Shown: piece by piece, positions 1-12,772 of the stretch
How positions within the stretch are numbered: position 1 is the first letter of the stretch
Layout: every line of letters starts with the position of its first letter
From: Agrostemma githago
Lineage: Eukaryota; Streptophyta; Magnoliopsida; Caryophyllales; Caryophyllaceae
DNA: 64,000 nt
Direction: 5' to 3'
Assembly (NCBI GenBank): GCA_958450325.1
Contig: OY288242.1
Coordinates: 1,426,001-1,490,000 of the forward strand
Translations under genes and position numbers: made by a program
Notes under the pieces: generated by a model
Databases searched by the model: none
What the model was told of the DNA's origin: nothing
The model's input: only the letters and a program-made list of their open reading frames with translations

Positions 1-52
1 TAATCCTCTTCTTGTAAGTTAGGTTAACTATATAATGTTGTTATGGAAAAAT

Positions 53-210
53 CACAAATTCTCGTGTAAGATGGTCTCACAATACAATTATTGTTAGACG
101 TCTCACATGAGAGAAAGTTACTAAAATACGGAGTAATAAACTATTCTTTTGTGAGAGATCTCACAATAATTATATTGTGAAACCGTCTCATATGAGACTA
201 TTTTAAAATT
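53..210. repeat. Foldback repeat with GTCTCAC motifs
   Basis: This AT-rich stretch contains several inverted copies of a GTCTCAC/GTGAGA word, including one near 69-78 and the rc-related arms at 150-200. It begins with CACAAATTCT, the same start seen in the MITE family described at 38.6, 45.9 and 55.9 kb. Similar GTCTCACA/TGTGAGAC pairs occur in an intron near 4230-4262 and near 12860-12900. I could not find a clear target-site duplication. It is probably a degraded non-autonomous DNA element. Confidence 0.4.
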
Positions 211-524
211 TTAATCAATCAAACCTTAGATTTCCATTTGAATCCACTTAATTTTCATGATCAAAATTTGAATAATAAAAGTAGAATTTCTTGAGGTAGA
301 CACTTCAACCACATGAGAAAGATAAAAAAAGAAAAGGAAAAAGAGTTTTTACACTTTTTACTGAGGGTAACAAAGAGGAACCCAAAAACATGCGAAGCAA
401 ATTCCGAGACCAAAAAGAATATTCGACTCACTCTACGAAGCATAAGTTTTCCAAAAAAAAAAAAATCCAAAAATTCCTCACTTTCCTTTACCGTATCAAT
501 AATTAATTAGATATCGAAGATATC

Positions 525-651
525 CGATCCTAGTGGTTAAGACTAGGTGTTCTGGGACAGTAGGTCTCATGTTCGAATCCCCTTTCCCTATATTGTAATG
601 CGATTAGATTAACCCGCGTACCTAGAGACACAGGTTAAAAAACCGATTAAG
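525..651 (+). mobile_element. tRNA-derived SINE
   Basis: A 127-bp element begins with a tRNA-like head. A box A-like TAGTGGTTAAGA lies near 531-542 and a box B-like GTTCGAATCC near 571-580. An unrelated body follows, ending in an A-rich tail. It is flanked by a perfect 9-bp direct repeat, GAAGATATC, at 516-524 and 652-660, which I read as the target-site duplication of a retroposed SINE. It is too short and too poorly folded to be a functional tRNA. Confidence 0.7.
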
Positions 652-705
652 GAAGATATCTACTCACATGAATATATCATGAAAAATTGAAATATAATCG
701 CGTGC

Positions 706-1024
706 CCAGGGTGTGCAAAATCCGGTCTCCGGTCCATCAATTTGGGCGATTTTGGGTTCTGGTTCGGTCTGGTCCTGACATGGGGTTTTCCGGTTCGGAC
801 CGGAAAGACTGGAATCACATTTATTTGATAAAAAATCCGGTCTAACCGGTCCAATGGATCAGAATTTCAAAAAAAAATGAAAATTCTGGTCCAATCAGTC
901 CGATCCAGTCTTGGACCGGAAATCTTCCGGTCCGATCCCGGTCCAATTTTTTTAGATCCTTGTCCGGTTTTTTTTTAAAAAGATTTCGGGTCCGATTCGA
1001 TCCTAGACTGGTGCACAACCCTAT
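706..1024. mobile_element. CCGGT-rich hAT-like non-autonomous element
   Basis: The segment is full of CCGGT/ACCGG words on both strands and so can fold extensively. Its ends are roughly inverted: AGGGTGTGCA at the left, and the right end reads AGGGTTGTGCACC on the other strand. Plants carry many non-autonomous hAT elements of this build. No clean 8-bp duplication is visible, so the boundaries are approximate. A partial relative lies near 59585-59660, with the words GTGTGCAAAATTCGGTTCCG. Confidence 0.4.
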
Positions 1025-1590
1025 TCACAATTACCATACCTAGATAATTATCCATATCGATATTTCCCTAACATGTTAGAAAAACCGTTAAATTAAATTA
1101 GATCAGGTGTAGATGTGGGAGTAATATACTGAAACCCTGTTGTTTTAGAGACAAAATAGATCTCCTGGAACGGAACTGAACTGAAACTGACTGAATATAA
1201 GTCTAAAAGAACAAAGCCTAAACCATGTCGGTTTATACTTGTGGAACACAGAAGTACGAACCGATGTCGTTTAGTGGGACGTTTATAAACCACTTGTTGC
1301 TTTTCAGTTTTCACACCCAGTAATTCTTTTCACCCTCTTTCGTTGAAATTACGCACAACACCACCAACAACAACAAAACCTTCTCCCCTGTCTCTTCTCT
1401 TTCAAATCCCCAAATTCTAGGGTTTGATTCGTGATTCATAATTCATAAAACCTAATCTTTCATCAAATTGAATTCCCTCACTTTTTAGCCTTACTGCTCG
1501 TCAATTCGTGAAATTCTAGGGTTTTGCGACATTGAAAAGGCAAGAAAGCTTGCTTCTTTTCCTTCCTTAAATTGATAAAAGAGAGAAAAA

Positions 1591-4500
1591 ATGCAGACGG
1601 AAGCTCGGGTTGGAGAAGGGTGTACTCGTAAATACGTGAAAGTGAAGCAACAACATCAGTCGCAAATTGGTACGGTTTCTCAGCTTCTTGCCGGTGGAAT
1701 CGCCGGCGCCGTCAGTAAAACTTGTACCGCTCCTCTTGCTCGTCTCACCATCCTCTTTCAGGTCTCCTCGTATTTTTCCCTCTGTCTCCTTCATTCGTTT
1801 ATTTTGTGGTTTGTAATGCTTGTGCAACTGTGTTGAGATTGTACTATGATAATCTTAGTTGATTCAGTGTTTGGTTAGTTTGTTAGAATCAATTAGAAGG
1901 TGGGGATATGAATTGGGTAAATTCAAAGTTTTGATTTTGAATTCGGAATTCTGTGAGAGTTCTTAATTATACCTCCCTTTGTAGTCACATGTATGACTAT
2001 GTGATAGAGGTTTCGGATTTATGCGCTTTGCTGGCTTCTTATGCATTCGAACGAAAGAAATAGATTGAGCCGGTTTTCAGCTATTTGTGGTGGTCGTGTT
2101 GCTATAGCAGTTTCAGTTTCAGTTTCCTATCGTAGGGTTGCTTCTACAGTAACATATCTTAAAACATGAAGAAACATAAGGAGATTGACCGTTAGTGTAG
2201 TTGGAGGGTGGAGGTGATGAGATAGCCATTACCCTCAATGGATAATGCATTATCGACACAGGGAAGGGTGGCGGTGTTTTAAATATTCCCTCTCCATGTG
2301 CTAACCACCTCCTTCCATCACCGCTAGAGTTGGGACAGAACCACAAACTGTTGCAAATCGGACCCGACCCAATGATGACCTGGAACCTGATACATCCCTA
2401 TTATGATAGGCTCAAAATTGAGATGACCGGTCAACCTGATAAGAAGATAACCCAAATTGACCCGAAAGATGACCCATTCTGAAAGCGGACTCGACATTGA
2501 CTCGAAATATGTCAACGCAATAACGACTAAAAGATAACTTGGAAAAACTAACGAAAAATGCTTGAAATCACATTGGTTGTGGTTTGTTACCGATATAAGA
2601 GTCAATCACTGGTAGTCATTGTTTTATAAGTAATCATAAGAACAACGGGCGACACATGGTTTAAATCTCCATTTACTTCCAAAGTGTACTGGAGTTCTAT
2701 CTTTTCTACCCTAGTAAGAGTTACCCATCCCAAGCAAGTGCTATATGCTAGATTTTCTAGCCGAAGTGCCAATCTGGAGCCCTGTAGCATTATTGTAATA
2801 TTTCGAGTGTGATAAAACTTTCCATTTACTTCGAAAGTCTACTGGAGTTCTGTAAGTTTACTTGAAAATTCTTTTCAATTTGCTTTTTTTGTTGTTGTGC
2901 TTTTAGATACAAGGTATGCACTCAAATGCTGCAACCTTGAGAAAAGCTTGCATATGGAAGGAGGCTTCACGGGTTATGCACGAGGAAGGCGTAAAAGCAT
3001 TTTGGAAAGGAAATCTGGTCACAATTGCTCATCGCCTTCCATATTCTTCCGTTAGTTTTTACTCATACGAGCGGTACAAAAATGTTGGTAATCACGTTCC
3101 ATAAGCTTACATATCATTTTTTTAATCTCTATTCTGTTTTGGATTACGTTCTAATTACTTTCTGATGGTGCTACTTTGTCTGACGTCTGTTCAAATAATA
3201 TCTGCAGATATTGCAGTCATTTCCGGGGTTGGAGAGCAATAGTGAAAATATAGGCGCCCATCTGATTGTGAGATTGTCAGGTGGTTTTTTAGCTGGAGTA
3301 ACAGCTGCTGCTAGTACTTATCCTCTTGATCTAGTGAGGACACGCCTTGCAGCTCAAGTAAGTTTATCATTCTACCTTGAGCTTAATTCATGCCTGGTTT
3401 CCTCTGCCTTTATATGCATTTAATTGTTGATATTGTAGTATTTATTTTCCTTTTTATATATCTTTTGTGAACTGAATTTATCTGGATAATAATTGCATAT
3501 AATGCATCAGAATTAGCAACCATGCTTACAGCGTTTTTGTTCCTATTTTATCTCCATGAGAAGATATGAGCTATAGTGGTGTGGGTTGGTTTATTTTTCG
3601 TTGCGTTCTTTTACTGAAGACAGTGTGCAGATGAAGATTAATGTATTATACTCTATACTCTATGAAATTTTCTTCTGTGATATTATTTGTCAACTTCGAT
3701 TCTCGATTCTCGTTTGTCTTAGTAGGTTGGTGTGCATATGCCAATCAACCAGTTGCCTGAGAACTGCATGTTTACCGATAGCTGATTTTGAGGTGTTTCA
3801 TTTGTTCTAGACAAACCAGAAATCTGCATTATCGATTTCTTACATTCCTCTCAAACTTGTGCAGACGAATGTGACTTATTACAATGGTATATGGCATGCA
3901 CTCCGCACCATTTGCAAAGAAGAAGGTGTTTTTGGTCTATATAAAGGGCTTGGAGCAACACTGTTGGTATTGTCTTCATTTTACATTTTATTCCGTTTTA
4001 AATTGACCATGTGCCGCTCTATAGTTTCATTTGACAATGTCCTACAATTACAGAGCGTGGGGCCAAACATAGCAATCAGCTTCTCCGTGTATGAGACTTT
4101 GAGGTCCCAGTGGCAGTTGAAGAGGTACTTGCTACATTCATATGAGACACTAACACATGTTTCGTGTGTTATCTTTCAGTGTATAGTTCATTTATTAGTT
4201 AGCTACGAGTCAACTTAATAAATACATGAGCATGTCTCACACTTTTAATGTGTGAGACCGTCTCTTAAGTGTCTTTCTAGAATCTCAGTTAAGTCACATT
4301 TGCTTAATTATTTCGTCTTTTTTTTGGTTGACCTCAGGCCTCATGATTCTAGTGCCCTTGTCAGTCTTGCATGCGGAAGTGTCTCTGGGATTGCCTCATC
4401 AACGGGTAAGCCTAAACTTCTATAATGCAAAAAGTCCATGATGGTGCGTATGTTGAGATTCTTGTAATTTCGTTGTTCTTAATTATGTAGCTATATGCTA

Positions 4501-6190
4501 CCTGCTGCAAATTGTTCCAGTAGCTTTGAAGTGTCAGCCTGCTATAGTTTTTGACGTTAATGATTGACTAAAGGCATCTGTAGGCTGTAGCTGCCTTCAG
4601 TTTTTTTGTCATAATTACTAAATAAATAATGCCTGCTAGGAAGAGTGATTCCTTAAATGAATATTGCTAGATTCTTGTAATTTTGTTGAGATGGTTCATG
4701 CTACGAAAATGTTAATAGATTCAGCTCCTGATTATGCTTTTGATGCAGAGAAACAGGTCACGTGCTGACTCTGCATTAAATGTCTAACAAGACTGATTAG
4801 AGCCAGGGAAAAAGATTATCGTGTGTGTTTATTGCTTACGAGTACAAAATTTGTAAGGCTTAAGATATAAAAAATGCAATTTTTCATTCGTTGATTAATC
4901 TTGTGCTCGGATTAACCTAATCTTGCCACCATTTTTGCATAATATCTTCCAAGCAGTGCAGCTGATCCCTTTTCTAGGGAGGCACCAGTCTCAGATGATT
5001 TGAAACATTCTCCATGCCAAATGTGAGAGGCTTCCTCTTTGAGGTATGCTTCTCACTTAGGCGTGATTTGTAGTTTATGGCGTTGAAATAACCAAGTACT
5101 TCTACTTCACCTCTACCTGCTAACTTAGATTATTCTAAAGCTTTAGTGCCTCGGCCTCATTTACAATTGGATATCGACAAGTAAATGCAAGAATATGGTT
5201 TGCAGTGAGATTACCAATATGTTGAGATGGAATTTTCTGGAATTATGTTGGTGATTAGCCATCATGCTTGAACTACGATACTATTTACAAATGGACTTTT
5301 TTTATAAGGAGGTTTCATGGCATAACACCACATTTAAGTCCATTAATTTCCTTCTAGAGCTTGTCATTTTATCCCTTTTATAACCTCCACCCACAAACAT
5401 TTTTATATATCACAATGCCTACCACTCTACAACTTTTTTATATAGCCAGCCACCTCTGATTTTTCTTTCCAGCCGTCGCTGCACCATGCCGGATGCCCCT
5501 CTACTGCAACAACACACATCCACAGTTTAATTTTCTCCCCAAAGTTGGTTCCTAAGAGACATGGCGTTTTTCCTCTTTTCCCGCCCCTCCCTTTCTCTTC
5601 ACTTGTTCTTCCTTCCCTCCATTTCTCTCCCATTTATCAATCAAAACGAGGCACAATTTCATTGATGTTGATCACAGATAAAAACAGCGCCTGCATATCC
5701 ACATATCTACATGTGGATTGTGTTCTCATAGTGAATTCTGATTCTGATGTAATATTACCCTGTTAACATATTGATTGGAAACCCTTGGACTTTAGATCAA
5801 ATTTCATTATCTTGCGCATCTATTAATTGCATTATATATATGTATGTGTTTCAACCAAGTTTTCTCTCGTATGTATCTCCTGTTCCAGAAAATATAGAAA
5901 ACTCATATTGTCCTCATAAATTCATCGATCGTTTTTTGCGAAATGCAGTTATATTTCCCATTGATTTGGTGAGGAGGCGGATGCAACTAGAGGGAGCAGG
6001 TGGGCGAGCACGTGTATACAACACGGGTATTTTGGGTACGTTAAAGCATATCATCCGAAGTGAAGGGTTCAGAGGACTGTACAGGGGAATACTCCCTGAA
6101 TACTACAAGGTTGTGCCTAGTGTAGGCATTGTGTTTATGACGTATGAGGCAATGAAGAAGTTTTTGTCGAGTCATCCTCCAGGTCAGTAG
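1591..6190 (+). CDS. Mitochondrial carrier family protein
   Basis: The gene has seven exons: 1591-1761, 2907-3083, 3208-3357, 3865-3966, 4054-4124, 4338-4405 and 5949-6190. They join in frame to 326 residues. The protein has the three-fold repeat of SLC25 carriers. The signature motifs are PLARL (after a GGIAGAVSKTCTA helix), PLDLVRTR and PIDLVRRR, each opening a repeat of two membrane helices. The closest family I recognise is the plant 'substrate carrier protein B' group (relatives of At3g53940/At3g55640), some of which are linked to nucleotide or ATP-Mg/phosphate transport. There is no N-terminal EF-hand domain. The substrate cannot be read from sequence. It should sit in the mitochondrial inner membrane. 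The exon 2 donor (AAT|gttggt) is weak, and intron 6 (1.5 kb) is the longest. Confidence 0.9.
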
Positions 6191-6824
6191 CAGCAGCATG
6201 CATTATACAATCTATCATATTGACGACAAGGTAAATCTCTCCGACAGGCAGGCGGCGCATTACATTGATGGATTTTTTTTCACTTTTTTTAGCGGTTTAG
6301 ACAGCAAATTATGAGTAGTTGACAATTTTTTGTTTCTCGTCCTATGATGATGAAAAGTTTACTTGTATAAACAGTTCGAAGACAGTCTGATTAATGCCAA
6401 AGTAGCAAAAGATGTTTAATCTAGTTTTTTCTGGTCTTTCTTCTGTCGTGCTTTCCTTACTTGATCGGAGTAGTATACCGAAGCTGAGCTATCTGTATGT
6501 ATGTATTGTTGAGGAACTATTGTAGCACTCGAGAGTCGAGAGCATTGATATTTGATATTAATGTCAGTCACTTCATGATTCTTTCTTGTTACCAAAGGGA
6601 TTGATTACATGTATTCTCATCTTCCAAGTCTTAATGATCGATCATTAGTAAAATAACTCGTATTGAGTTGTAAACTGTTACTAGTCGGTCCGAAAGTTTC
6701 ACATTTTAATCGAGATAGTCTGAACAGAGACTGTAAAGAAGAGGTCATAATTGGGAATACAGACGCAAAATTTTTTCCCATTTCATAAATTACGTGAAAT
6801 TGACAATTTTGTCCTTGCTATTTA
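6191..6824. other. 3' flank of the carrier gene
   Basis: No gene is seen here. The first few hundred bases are probably the 3' UTR of the carrier, and the rest is AT-rich intergenic sequence leading into the palindrome. Confidence 0.5.
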
Positions 6825-7645
6825 TTCTCCAAATAATATTACTTTTACATTTTCGATTATGGTAAAACTCGATAATAAAACTGTTTTTTTCGATTATCGT
6901 AATAAACCAAAATTGACTTCCTATATTGTTAATATATGGAATTACGCAAAATGACGAGTTATCAATCTACGACAAGTCGACAATCAAGATTTATTATACA
7001 AATCGATGCAAATTAAAAGAAAAAAAAAATCCGGAAATGGGTCTGGTCGAGTGGGTTTTCGTATTATTTTCTTTATAATACTTGAAAGTTTTGAGCAATA
7101 GTTTAGTACTGGATCGATCGAACCCCTGACATATTGACTAGTAGACAAATGACTAAACCACTACACCAACATCAACAAACTGATATTTCAAATAGTTGAA
7201 AACTACTTGTATCGAAAAAAAAACTTGGTTGAAGAAAATGTTGTCAATGTAACCAATTTCACCAATAGAGAAAATAATACGATCCTTGGGTGGGTTGAAA
7301 AACCCACTCAACCAGACCCATTTCTAGATTTTTTTCCTTTAATTTGCATCGATTTGTATAATAAATCTTGATTGTCGACTTGTCGTAGATTAATTAGGAT
7401 TTAATTTGCGTACTACTCGTATTTGTTAATTACATTTATTAAATTGTATTAAGTCGTTAATTAATCTAATTAACTGTTTAAAATCAGATGTGTAACAATA
7501 ATCGAAAAAATGGTTTTATTATCGGGTTCTAATAAATTGATACTTTATAAAATATAAATGTGATAATATTTCGAGAATTAATTGCAAAAGAGAACTCGTC
7601 ATTTTGCGTAATTACAAAAGTAATATTATTTCGAGTTTTATTATT
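6825..7645. repeat. Large nested inverted repeat (foldback element)
   Basis: Two arms of about 115 bp, near 6963-7080 and 7270-7392, are near-perfect reverse complements. They contain, for example, CTACGACAAGTCGACAATCA, and GTGGGTTTT next to GGGTCTGGT. Outer segments are also inverted: AATTACGCAAAATGACGAGTT-type sequence near 6940-6960 pairs with 7593-7613, and AAATAATATTACTTTT near 6829 pairs with 7614-7630. The central loop, near 7085-7175, holds a minus-strand tRNA-like stretch with a GGTTCGATC box B-like word. This looks like one foldback element nested in another, perhaps carrying a SINE. No coding capacity is seen. Confidence 0.65.
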
Positions 7646-7657
7646 TCGATGTTATTT

Positions 7658-8372
7658 TAAAGATAGTCGAATGTCTTCTAAATGTATTTATTTTAAACCG
7701 TACGCACCTTCTGTAACTCGGAGACATTTCTGCAGTGTAACGAGTAGTTACTTTGTGAATATGGAGACATTTAATTTTGGGGTCAAATTAGCCCGAAAAA
7801 TGTGGATAATAACCTTAAAATTTGCCCATTTTGGATGATTTTTCGAAAGATGTGAGAAATTTTGCTAGCCATCTATATAAGACCCGTGTACCATAAAATG
7901 AGTGAGATGGTTGAAAAAACTCTAAATTTGTTTAGTTTCAAATATATATATTTATATATCGAAGATTTCGTCATAATTCAACATTTTTTTTAAAGATAGT
8001 CGAATATCTTCTAAATGTGTTTATTTTAAACCGTACGCACCTTCTGTAACTCGGGGACATTTCTGCAATGTAAGAAGTAGTTACTTTGCGAATTTGAAGA
8101 CGTTTTATTTCGGAGTCAAATTAGCCCGAAAAAAGTGGATAATAATCTTCAAATTTAATAATCTTCAAACTAATCTTCGGATGATTTTTCGAAAAATGTG
8201 AAAATTTTTGCTGGCCATCTATATAAGACCCGTTTACCTTAAAATGAGTGACGGTGGTTGAAAAAATTCTAAATTTGTTTAGTTTCGAATATATACATAT
8301 ATATATATTGAAGATTTCGTCATAATTCAACATTATTTTAAAGATAGTCGAATATCTTTTAAATGTGATCGT
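7658..8372. repeat. Two-and-a-bit tandem repeat, ~340-bp unit
   Basis: Units start at 7658, 7991 and 8339, each opening with TAAAGATAGTCGAAT. The first is about 333 bp, the second about 348 bp, and the third breaks off after some 30 bp. Shared landmarks include CCGTACGCACCTTCTGTAAC, ATATAAGACCCGT and GAAGATTTCGTCATAATTCA. The units are clearly diverged, so the duplication is not recent. The array ends about 280 bp before the start codon of the first glycosyltransferase and so forms its upstream region. Confidence 0.85.
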
Positions 8373-8653
8373 CCACTTTCAATATAATATTCCATCCATA
8401 TATTAAACAAAGTAGACGAATATTAGTTTAATTTCATTTGACAACTTGACAAGACAATCACCAATTGTTTAGTTCCATTTGAGTACGCAACAAGCAAAAC
8501 CAATAAAAGAATCTCCATCGCAGAAGCACCCTTGTACATACAGTTGTACTATAATTGATTAATCAGTAATCACCCTTGCTTATCCATTAATCCTTCCTCT
8601 ATTAAAACTAATCATCAAACACAGAAATCCATTCAATTCAATTCATACCTCCA

Positions 8654-10401
8654 ATGGCGGAAATAATGAATAAGCAAGATGATGATGATGATGATGATAA
8701 GAGAAGACTACTAGTCCTGTTTCCAGCACCCTATCAAGGACACATGACACCCATGATGCATCTAGCAACCCTCTTACACTCCAATGGCTTCTCCATCACC
8801 ATCATCCAACCTCAATACAATGCTCTCGATCCCACCACCTTCCCTAACTTCACTTTCCACACCATCCACGACGGCGTACCCAAACACACCACACCTGCCC
8901 CCAACGACTACACCGAGATTCTGTCAGTTCTTAACGCGAACTGTTCAGAACCCTTCAGGGAATGCTTGGGGGTGATTATGAAGGGAAGTTGTAGGATTAT
9001 TAGGTGTTTGATTGTTGATCCTATGTGGAACTTCACTGCTTCTGTTGCAGACAGTCTTAAGCTTCCGAGAATGGTGCTTAGGACTGGCAGTGTGTCTACC
9101 TTTGTCGTCTACGATTCTTTGCAGGTTTTCAGAGAAAATGGCTATTTTCCACTTCATGGTATACTGTTCTTTACCTTCCTTCCTGTTCATGTATCGCGTT
9201 GTTTTGGTTGAGTTGGTTCATCGACTGTCGACTATAACAGGGAACAATTGAATCCATCTAAACAGATTGTAGCTCTTGTTTGGGATCCAAATCAGACCCA
9301 TGGATCGGTTTTTTTATTCGTTTCTTCAAATATTAGTAGCAGATCCTGATCAATGAATAACATTTCTAAGGCGAAAATGTTACAGTCGCACCTTAGAACA
9401 GTAAGCTGTATATCTACTACACCCATCAATGCTCGTAGAACAGAATGCTTAAGATATAGCAGCACTGATAATTTTCTGATTTCTGTTCGAAAACTGTGTA
9501 TCTAATGCTCGGTATCTGATTGTTTTAAATCTGTGTTTCAGAGGGTAGATCAGAGGAATCACTGCAGGAGTTTCCGCCATTCAAGGTTGGAGACCTGCCA
9601 CCAGAAGTACAGCATGAACTAATTGACACAATAGTGAAAGAGACCATTAATTCACAAGGACTTATCTGCAACACGTTTGAGGAACTCGAACTGCATTCAC
9701 TGGCTAAAGCTCGCGACCTCCTCTCCATACCCATCTTTCCAGTGGGTCCGCTGCATAAGTACTCCCCGACTTCTGCACCGAGCATATGGACACAGGATCA
9801 AACATCCATTTCATGGCTAAACACACAATCTCCAAAATCTGTACTGTACGTGAGTTTCGGTAGCCTAGCTGCAATCAGCGTAGACGAGTTTGAAGAGATC
9901 GCGTGGGGACTGGCTAACAGCGAGATACCTTTTCTATGGGTGGTCCGCCCTGGGTTGAATGAAGGGTCGAAAGCCAGTGATGTATTGCCAGAGGGTTACT
10001 TGAATGTAGTCAAAGGAAGAGGGCACATTGTGAAGTGGGCACCTCAGTTAGATGTACTGTCTCACGCGGCCGTGGGAGGGTTTTGGACTCACTGCGGATG
10101 GAACTCGACTTTGGAGAGCATTTGTGAAGGGGTGCCGATGCTTTGTCTACCGTGCTTTGCTGATCAGGATATGAATGCAAGGCATGTGAGTGATGGTTGG
10201 AAGATTGGGTTGCAGTTGGAGAAAGGGATGAAAAGAGATGAAATCGAGAAGGCGATAAGGAAATTGATGGTGGAGGAAGAAGGTGTAGAAATGAGGAGCA
10301 GAGTAACAGCTCTCAAGGAGAATGCTAGTCTTTGTTTACAGAAAGGTGGCTCTTCATACAAATCTTTAGAAAGTCTCATTAGCTACCTCTCAACAATTTG
10401 A
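8654..10401 (+). CDS. UGT76-like UDP-glycosyltransferase (copy A)
   Basis: Two exons, 8654-9158 and 9542-10401, give 454 residues, a normal length for plant family-1 UGTs. The intron is phase 1 and lies after a YFPLH motif. The N-terminal domain has the PAPYQGH motif with catalytic His30, and Asp122 in VDPMWNF is a likely charge-relay partner. The C-terminal PSPG box (10036-10167) is exactly 44 residues. It starts WAPQ, contains FWTHCGWNS and ends in DQ, the usual signature for UDP-glucose donors. A run of seven Asp (residues 9-15) precedes the first strand and is unusual. The nearest family is UGT76, cytosolic enzymes that glucosylate small acceptors. The acceptor is not predictable. A second copy follows about 0.9 kb downstream on the same strand. 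Confidence 0.9.
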
Positions 10402-11299
10402 TCTATTCATTTCTCATGTACTTGTGCCAACAATGAATAATAACAACTACCAATATGTTAGTGACTTTGGATCACAAATTCACAACCCATTTAAGTGTAT
10501 TCGGATTTTCAAACTAAAATTGATGTGAGTTTGAGACTGATATAACATGGGTCTGGAGGCACAAAGTGCACGCTCGTATAATTAGACTACGAGTTCATTA
10601 GTTAAATGGATAGCTTGGGAAAAAGAACACTTTACAAGTTGGTATGAATTATTTGCAAGTACAAAACACAGTTACAAACGATCATTATCGGGATTTGAGA
10701 CTTTGGAGTGAAGGGTAAAACCGTAAAAGTACTTTGAAGAATTAAAGGAAATAAAGAAGTTCATGTATTTATACACAACTCAATTGGGGTTCGGGACCCT
10801 AAACGAGGCTCTATGTTGGTTCCTACGTTGAAAAAAACGGTCAAAAACATGTCTGGATCCTTGAACAGTTGAACACCACCCAAAAGCCAAATGGTAGATC
10901 TCATTTTCGTTGAATGATAGGGAGGTCATATAAGTTTTTGTGTAAAATTTGACAACCTCTTAGTTTGTCAATATTTGTTTACATTGATTGTGAAAAGCAT
11001 GTACTAATTGTGATACGACTAGGTGCGCTCTTTGTTAAACAAAAAAAAAGCAGGTGCTAGCTTTGACATTTCACTTTCACTGTCCCTTAATCACATGGGT
11101 GGGTCTGGCAGTATGCCTGTATCTGATTTCTCAAGTTCCCCTTTTTTATTCCTCAACCGTTGTCTATTTACGAAATTTATAAATCAACAATCACTTTCCT
11201 ACTTCTAACTAGTTGTCTTATTTGACCAAAATGTCAACTTCTGAGCAATATAATGCATTAGAAAAAATCAATGACGATATAACTCTGTGTCAATACTCA
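10402..11299. other. Intergenic region between UGT copies A and B
   Basis: No gene is seen. The region holds the 3' flank of copy A and the promoter side of copy B. An in-frame upstream ATG at 11231 would add 23 residues to copy B that are not conserved in the family. Confidence 0.5.
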
Positions 11300-12772
11300 A
11301 TGGAGATATTTGAGAAACAAGAGAAGAAGATGAATCGCAGAGTATTGTTATTCCCTGCACCATTTCAAGGCCATGTAACACCAATGATGCACCTGGCTTA
11401 TCTCCTCTACAACAAAGGCTTCTCCATTACTGTCATCCAAACCACTTATAACCCTCTTAACCCAACTCACTTCCCTAACCTCACCTTCTGTTCCCTCGAC
11501 GACGGCCTGCACGAGGCCTACCTCAACTCACCCCCTCCCGACTCCTTCAAGGTCCTCTCTGATCTCAACTCCGCCTGCGTTGAACCCTTCAGGGTTTGCA
11601 TCTCTCAGATTCTCAATGATCAGGACCCTGTCCCTGTTACCTGCCTCATTGCCGATCCTGTTTTTGTCTTCTTAACCAGCATTGCTCACAGTTTTAATCT
11701 TCCTAGGATCGCTCTCAGGACCGGCTCCTTGTCCTCCTTTCTTGTCTACGATTCCCTGTCTTACCTCCGTGAAAAAGGCTACTTCCCTCTCCAAGGTACC
11801 TACTTCTTCATTCCTCTTCTCATACTTTTTAACATTAAGGCAATGGTTGTAGGTCCAGAAATGTTTATATACTCTTATATTCTGCTTTGCTGAATTTCAG
11901 AAAGCAGGTTAAACGAGGCGCTGGTGGAATTAGCGCCTCTGAAAGTGAAAGACCTTCCTGCAGAAACACATCACGATTTGCTAACTACAATGTTAAATGA
12001 GACCAAGACTTCCCAGGGAATGATCTGCAACACCTTCGAGGAACTCGAACCAGATTCATTAGCCACACTTCAGCAGACACTTTCTGTCCCCATCTTTCCT
12101 ATCGGTCCATTACACAAATACTTTCCTGATTCTCAAGTGAGCATTTGGACACCAGACCAAACATCCATTGCCTGGTTAGACTCCAAAGCGCCAAACTCGG
12201 TACTCTATGTCAGTTTTGGGAGTGTAGCATCGATAAGCGAGGCTGAATTTCTTGAGGTTGCGTGGGGACTGGCAGACAGCCAACAGCATTTCCTGTGGGT
12301 GGTTCGGTCTGGCATGATACAAGGTTGTTCAGACGATACTGATAGCTATACGTTGCTGCCCGAGGGTTACGAGGAGATTGTGAGGGAAAGAGGACATATT
12401 GTGAGATGGGCACCACAAGCAGAGGTTTTGTGTCATCCTTCAGTAGGCGGGTTTTGGACGCACAGTGGATGGAACTCGACTTTGGAGAGTATTTCTGAAG
12501 GGGTTCCTATGCTTTGCGTACCGTTCTTTGGGGATCAGTCGATCAATGCACGATATGTGAGCGATAAATGGAGGATTGGGTTGCAGGTAGAGAAGGGTAT
12601 GAAAAGAGAAGATGTAACAAGGGCAATTAGGAAATTGATGGTTGATGATGAAGGTAAAGAGATGAGGAATAGAGTCGGTGCATTGAAAGAGAAAGCTGAT
12701 GTTTGTCTCATGGAAGGTCACTCATCTCATAAGCATTTCGATAGGCTAATTAACTACCTATTAGCCATGTGA
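11300..12772 (+). CDS. UGT76-like UDP-glycosyltransferase (copy B)
   Basis: Exons 11300-11795 and 11901-12772 encode 455 residues with the same phase-1 intron position as copy A, so the two are tandem paralogs. I chose the ATG at 11300 because it gives the family's usual short N-terminus. ATGs at 11231 (longer) and 11330 (shorter) are also in frame. Catalytic His25 lies in PAPFQGH. The PSPG box (12407-12538) is 44 residues and ends in DQ, but reads FWTHSGWNS, with Ser where copy A has Cys. It is probably a cytosolic glucosyltransferase of small specialised or hormone-like metabolites. The acceptor is unknown. The 105-bp intron is much shorter than copy A's 383 bp. Confidence 0.9.

Noticed and set aside
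5427..5766. Possible inserted gene in carrier intron 6
   Set aside because: The frames on both strands are low-complexity (Pro/Phe-rich or Lys/Glu-rich) without a recognisable domain. The flanking exons splice together in frame across the region.
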